From Acidimicrobiales bacterium (GTDB lineage Bacteria > Actinomycetota > Acidimicrobiia > Acidimicrobiales > SZUA-35), in the NCBI GenBank assembly GCA_024641625.1, contig JAHECQ010000182.1, forward strand, positions 1 through 7,858: 7,858 bases of DNA. The letters run 5' to 3'. The translations under genes and the position numbers were made by a program. Positions 6,105-7,858 of the stretch are shown piece after piece. The notes beneath the pieces are model-generated. The model had not been told where the DNA came from. It made no database searches and saw only the letters and a list, made by a program, of their open reading frames with translations. Position 1 is the first letter of the stretch, and each line of letters begins with the position of its first letter.

Positions 6105-6110
6105 ACGGTA
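6105..6110 (-). promoter_or_regulatory. Leaderless -10 box of the LLM oxidoreductase gene
   Basis: On the minus strand TACCGT is followed by 6 nt and then ATG (6098), the same geometry as at the SDR gene. No ribosome binding site precedes the ATG at a usual distance apart from a weak CAGGG that abuts it. No TTGACA-like -35 is visible; instead a 9-bp direct repeat covers and extends upstream of the -35 zone (6129-6153). Confidence 0.5.
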
Positions 6111-6128
6111 CTGCACCGCTCGATTACC

Positions 6129-6153
6129 GAACGACGCGGGTTCTGAACGACGC
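6129..6153. repeat. Direct repeat GAACGACGC upstream of the LLM promoter
   Basis: GAACGACGC occurs at 6129-6137 and again at 6145-6153, 16 bp apart start to start. A related GACGCCGGT pair (6149-6157 and 6163-6171) overlaps it and spans the monooxygenase stop codon. The first copy sits where the -35 region of the LLM promoter should be. This could be an operator or activator site, or chance in GC-rich DNA. Confidence 0.3.
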
Positions 6154-6158
6154 CGGTG

Positions 6159-7454
6159 TCAGGACGCCGGTAGGTCGAGGACCGGGGGAATGATCGGGGG
6201 ACTGCTGTTGAGTTCGCTGATGGCGAAGCCGGCCGTCTTCTTGTAGTTGTCGGCGAACTCCTGGAGTTCGTCGGCCGACACCACCTCGGTGATGTCATCG
6301 AACCTGCCCCCGCAACGTTCCTCCACGATCTGCATGATGTGATCGGGACCAGCGGTGCGGTTGGTGAGGATCATGCGTTCGGTCCTGGGTCGCATCTCCC
6401 GCTCGTAGTGTTCGAGCGCTGCCGACCCGACACCGTGATCGAGCATTGCCCGCCCGAGCATACGGCCGTCGACGATGGCCTGGCTGGCACCGTTGGACCC
6501 GACGGGATACATGACGTGGGCCGCGTCGCCGAGCAGTGTGACGTTGCCCTCGGTCCAACGAGGCAACGGGTCTCGGTCGACCAACGGGTACTCGTAGAGA
6601 CGTTCGGCCCCTCGAACCAGCGACTCGAGGTCGTCGAGCCAGGCGAAGGACCAGCCGTCGAAGGCGAAGAGGAAGTCGTCCACCTTCGCCTGTCGGGTGT
6701 AGTCCTCCTTGTTGAATCCGGCCGACTTGTCGAAACTGCGCTGCGCGATCCAGTTGAGATTGGCTGCACCGGTTGCCGGATCGGGTTCGGAGATCGGGTA
6801 GGACACGAGCTTGGTGGTCTCGTTGCCGCTGAGCACCATCGTCCGGCCGTCCAAGAAGGGCGTGGTTCGTGTCGTGCCGCGCCACAACAACTTCCCCGAC
6901 CACAGGGGCTCGCCCTCGTTGGGGTACATCTGCGCCCTGACGGCCGAGTGGATGCCGTCGGCGCCGATGAGGAGCCGACCGTGTTCGGTGTCGGTTGAGC
7001 CGTCGGTGTCCACGAGGGTGACGACGACCCCGTCAGCGGTGTTCTCGAAGGCGGTGACCCGCGCCGAAGTCCGAATGGCCGGTGCGCCCAGTCGCTCGAT
7101 CACCGTCCGGTACAGGAGCATCTGGAGCTCCCCCCGATGCACCGAGTACTGCGGCCAGCGGTAGCCGGCGGCCAGGCCCCTCGGCTCGCTCCAGATCAGG
7201 CCACCGAGCCTGCTGTACATGTTGTAGGCGGCCGTGCGCACACCGATGGCGTCGAGTTGATCGGCGAGTCCCAGACAACCGAGCTCACGCACCGCGTTGG
7301 GTTGGAGATTGATACCGACCCCGAGTGGCCGCAGCTCGCTCACGGATTCGAGGACCACGGCGGGAACCCCGATCTCATGGCACGTCAACGCCGTCACCAA
7401 TCCGCCGATGCCACCCCCGGCGATCAGCACCGGGCGCATGTTGCCTGCGATCAT
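6159..7454 (-). CDS. FAD-dependent aromatic monooxygenase, PhzS-like
   Basis: This 431-residue group A flavoprotein monooxygenase uses FAD, NAD(P)H and O2 to hydroxylate an aromatic substrate. It has the GGGIGG dinucleotide motif (13-18) after the first strand, the DG motif GADGIHSAVR (164-173) and the FAD-binding LLGDAAHVMYPVGSNGASQA (307-326). Several stretches closely recall PhzS, which oxidises 5-methylphenazine-1-carboxylate in Pseudomonas: ELRPLGVGINLQPNAV (40-55), PQYSVHRGELQMLL (101-114), FLDGRTMV (200-207) and YPLVDRDPLPRW (289-300). The MHPCO and 3-hydroxybenzoate 6-hydroxylase relatives are the alternatives. ATG 7454 is chosen because GGGGAGG lies 5 nt upstream; ATG 7439 is an alternative, and the open frame to 7625 is an unsupported extension. 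No membrane segment is visible. It diverges from a PhyH-family gene. The substrate is unknown and no phenazine core gene is visible nearby. Confidence 0.92.
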   Translation of the reverse strand: MIAGNMRPVLIAGGGIGGLVTALTCHEIGVPAVVLESVSELRPLGVGINLQPNAVRELGCLGLADQLDAIGVRTAAYNMYSRLGGLIWSEPRGLAAGYRWPQYSVHRGELQMLLYRTVIERLGAPAIRTSARVTAFENTADGVVVTLVDTDGSTDTEHGRLLIGADGIHSAVRAQMYPNEGEPLWSGKLLWRGTTRTTPFLDGRTMVLSGNETTKLVSYPISEPDPATGAANLNWIAQRSFDKSAGFNKEDYTRQAKVDDFLFAFDGWSFAWLDDLESLVRGAERLYEYPLVDRDPLPRWTEGNVTLLGDAAHVMYPVGSNGASQAIVDGRMLGRAMLDHGVGSAALEHYEREMRPRTERMILTNRTAGPDHIMQIVEERCGGRFDDITEVVSADELQEFADNYKKTAGFAISELNSSPPIIPPVLDLPAS

Positions 7455-7601
7455 CGCAACCTCCCCGGATGACCTTAGACGGAGAGCACGGATGTGTGAT
7501 CCTGCCCACCGCGTCCGGTGTTCCCGTTGGCGCGACCACCTCCGAAGCTGGGAGGCTGACGCAGCGAGGCGTCTGCGCCACGAGAGCGATTGGGGATCAT
7601 C
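7455..7601. other. Divergent intergenic region between monooxygenase and PhyH genes
   Basis: This 147-bp stretch is the longest non-coding gap in the window. It holds the monooxygenase promoter and ribosome binding site on its left side and a GGGGA tract (7592-7596) serving the PhyH start on its right. A small inverted repeat, CCTCC (7539-7543) with GGAGG (7551-7555), lies near the centre. I see no convincing promoter toward the PhyH gene and no small coding sequence. Confidence 0.5.
7460..7500 (-). promoter_or_regulatory. Ribosome binding site and candidate promoter of the FAD monooxygenase
   Basis: On the minus strand GGGGAGG (7466-7460) ends 5 nt before the ATG at 7454 and fixes the start. 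Upstream, TAAGGT (7477-7472) is a TANNNT -10 box, and ATCACA (7500-7495) lies 17 bp further up with 4 of 6 matches to TTGACA. The implied leader is only about 11 nt. The ribosome binding site is convincing; the promoter is tentative. Confidence 0.5.
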
Positions 7602-7858
7602 GTGCTGAAGCTGACCGATCAACAACGGGACCAGTGGGCGATCGACGGCTACCTGCGTCTCGAAGGGGCGCTGAACGAGGAGGAAGTGGCGCTCTTCGCC
7701 GATGACCTCGACCGGATCCGGCTACTTCCCGGCTACGAACCCTCGAGTGTCCAAGTCGGCCATTACGAGCTCGTGGACCATGCGGTCGATACCGACCCGG
7801 CGGGGTTCATGGACCGACGGATCCTGCTCGGCTACGGCCGACACTTCATCGGCCTCAT
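7602..7858 (+). CDS. Phytanoyl-CoA dioxygenase (PhyH) family protein, N-terminal part
   Basis: A GTG at 7602 opens a frame of 85 complete codons that runs off the window end. The product begins MLKLTDQQRDQWAIDGYLRL, followed by EGALNEEEVALFADDLDRI. This has the family's typical opening: a short helix, then DGYL-x-LEG-x-L and an EEV helix. PhyH enzymes are Fe(II)/2-oxoglutarate oxygenases that hydroxylate acyl-CoAs or, in bacteria, many small molecules. The HxD...H iron site is expected further downstream, outside the window, so activity cannot be judged. GGGGA at 7592-7596 sits 5 nt before the GTG, and no in-frame ATG lies close upstream. The gene is divergent from the monooxygenase. The family call rests on the N-terminal region only. 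Confidence 0.7.
   Translation, partial: MLKLTDQQRDQWAIDGYLRLEGALNEEEVALFADDLDRIRLLPGYEPSSVQVGHYELVDHAVDTDPAGFMDRRILLGYGRHFIGL

Noticed and set aside
7455..7625. 57-residue extension of the FAD monooxygenase start
   Set aside because: Arg- and Ser-rich sequence before the dinucleotide-binding strand; GGGGAGG 5 nt before the ATG at 7454 gives a better start.
6159..7858. Phenazine biosynthetic gene cluster
   Set aside because: Only a PhzS-like tailoring enzyme is present; no core phenazine gene is visible in the window.

Overview
The window is high-GC (roughly two thirds G+C by eye) and densely coded. It carries an F420-type LLM oxidoreductase, GTG starts, TANNNT -10 boxes sitting 6 nt before ATG (leaderless transcription), and a strong hairpin without a U-tract. 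Together these point to an actinobacterium. An Acidimicrobiia-like environmental lineage is my guess from overall gene style, not a proven assignment.

Layout, left to right. (1) A DUF2182 polytopic membrane protein (+), apparently coupled to an upstream gene that ends at base 12. (2) Converging on it, a NUDT19-like Nudix hydrolase (-). (3) Divergent from the Nudix gene across 66 bp, an unusual short-chain dehydrogenase (+). Its nucleotide-binding loop is split by about 28 residues and it lacks a recognisable YxxxK. (4) A PRDX5-type peroxiredoxin (+) with its own ribosome binding site, followed by a long hairpin. (5) A class I adenylate-forming (acyl-CoA synthetase-like) enzyme (+) with a five-unit 15-bp minisatellite in its coding sequence. 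(6) Converging on it with a 20-bp 3' overlap, an F420-dependent LLM oxidoreductase of the Rv1855c type (-). (7) Upstream of that, on the same strand, a PhzS-like FAD monooxygenase (-). (8) Divergent from the monooxygenase across 147 bp, the N-terminal part of a phytanoyl-CoA dioxygenase family protein (+), cut by the window end.

The genes do not form one obvious operon: strand changes and individual promoters separate most of them. The shared theme is redox and acyl-CoA chemistry: CoA ester formation (acyl-CoA synthetase), possible CoA or CoA-ester hydrolysis (Nudix), alpha-oxidation-like or other 2-oxoglutarate hydroxylation (PhyH), flavin and F420 oxidoreduction, an SDR, and peroxide removal. 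This looks like ordinary catabolic or xenobiotic-handling chromosome rather than a mobile or defence region. I saw no tRNA, rRNA, CRISPR, transposase or attachment site. The longest gene-free stretch is 147 bp (7455-7601).

I did not find a clear new multi-gene system. The observations most worth following are the SDR with the split Rossmann loop and altered catalytic site, the in-frame pentapeptide minisatellite in the acyl-CoA synthetase, the PhzS-like enzyme outside a visible phenazine context, and the leaderless promoters.
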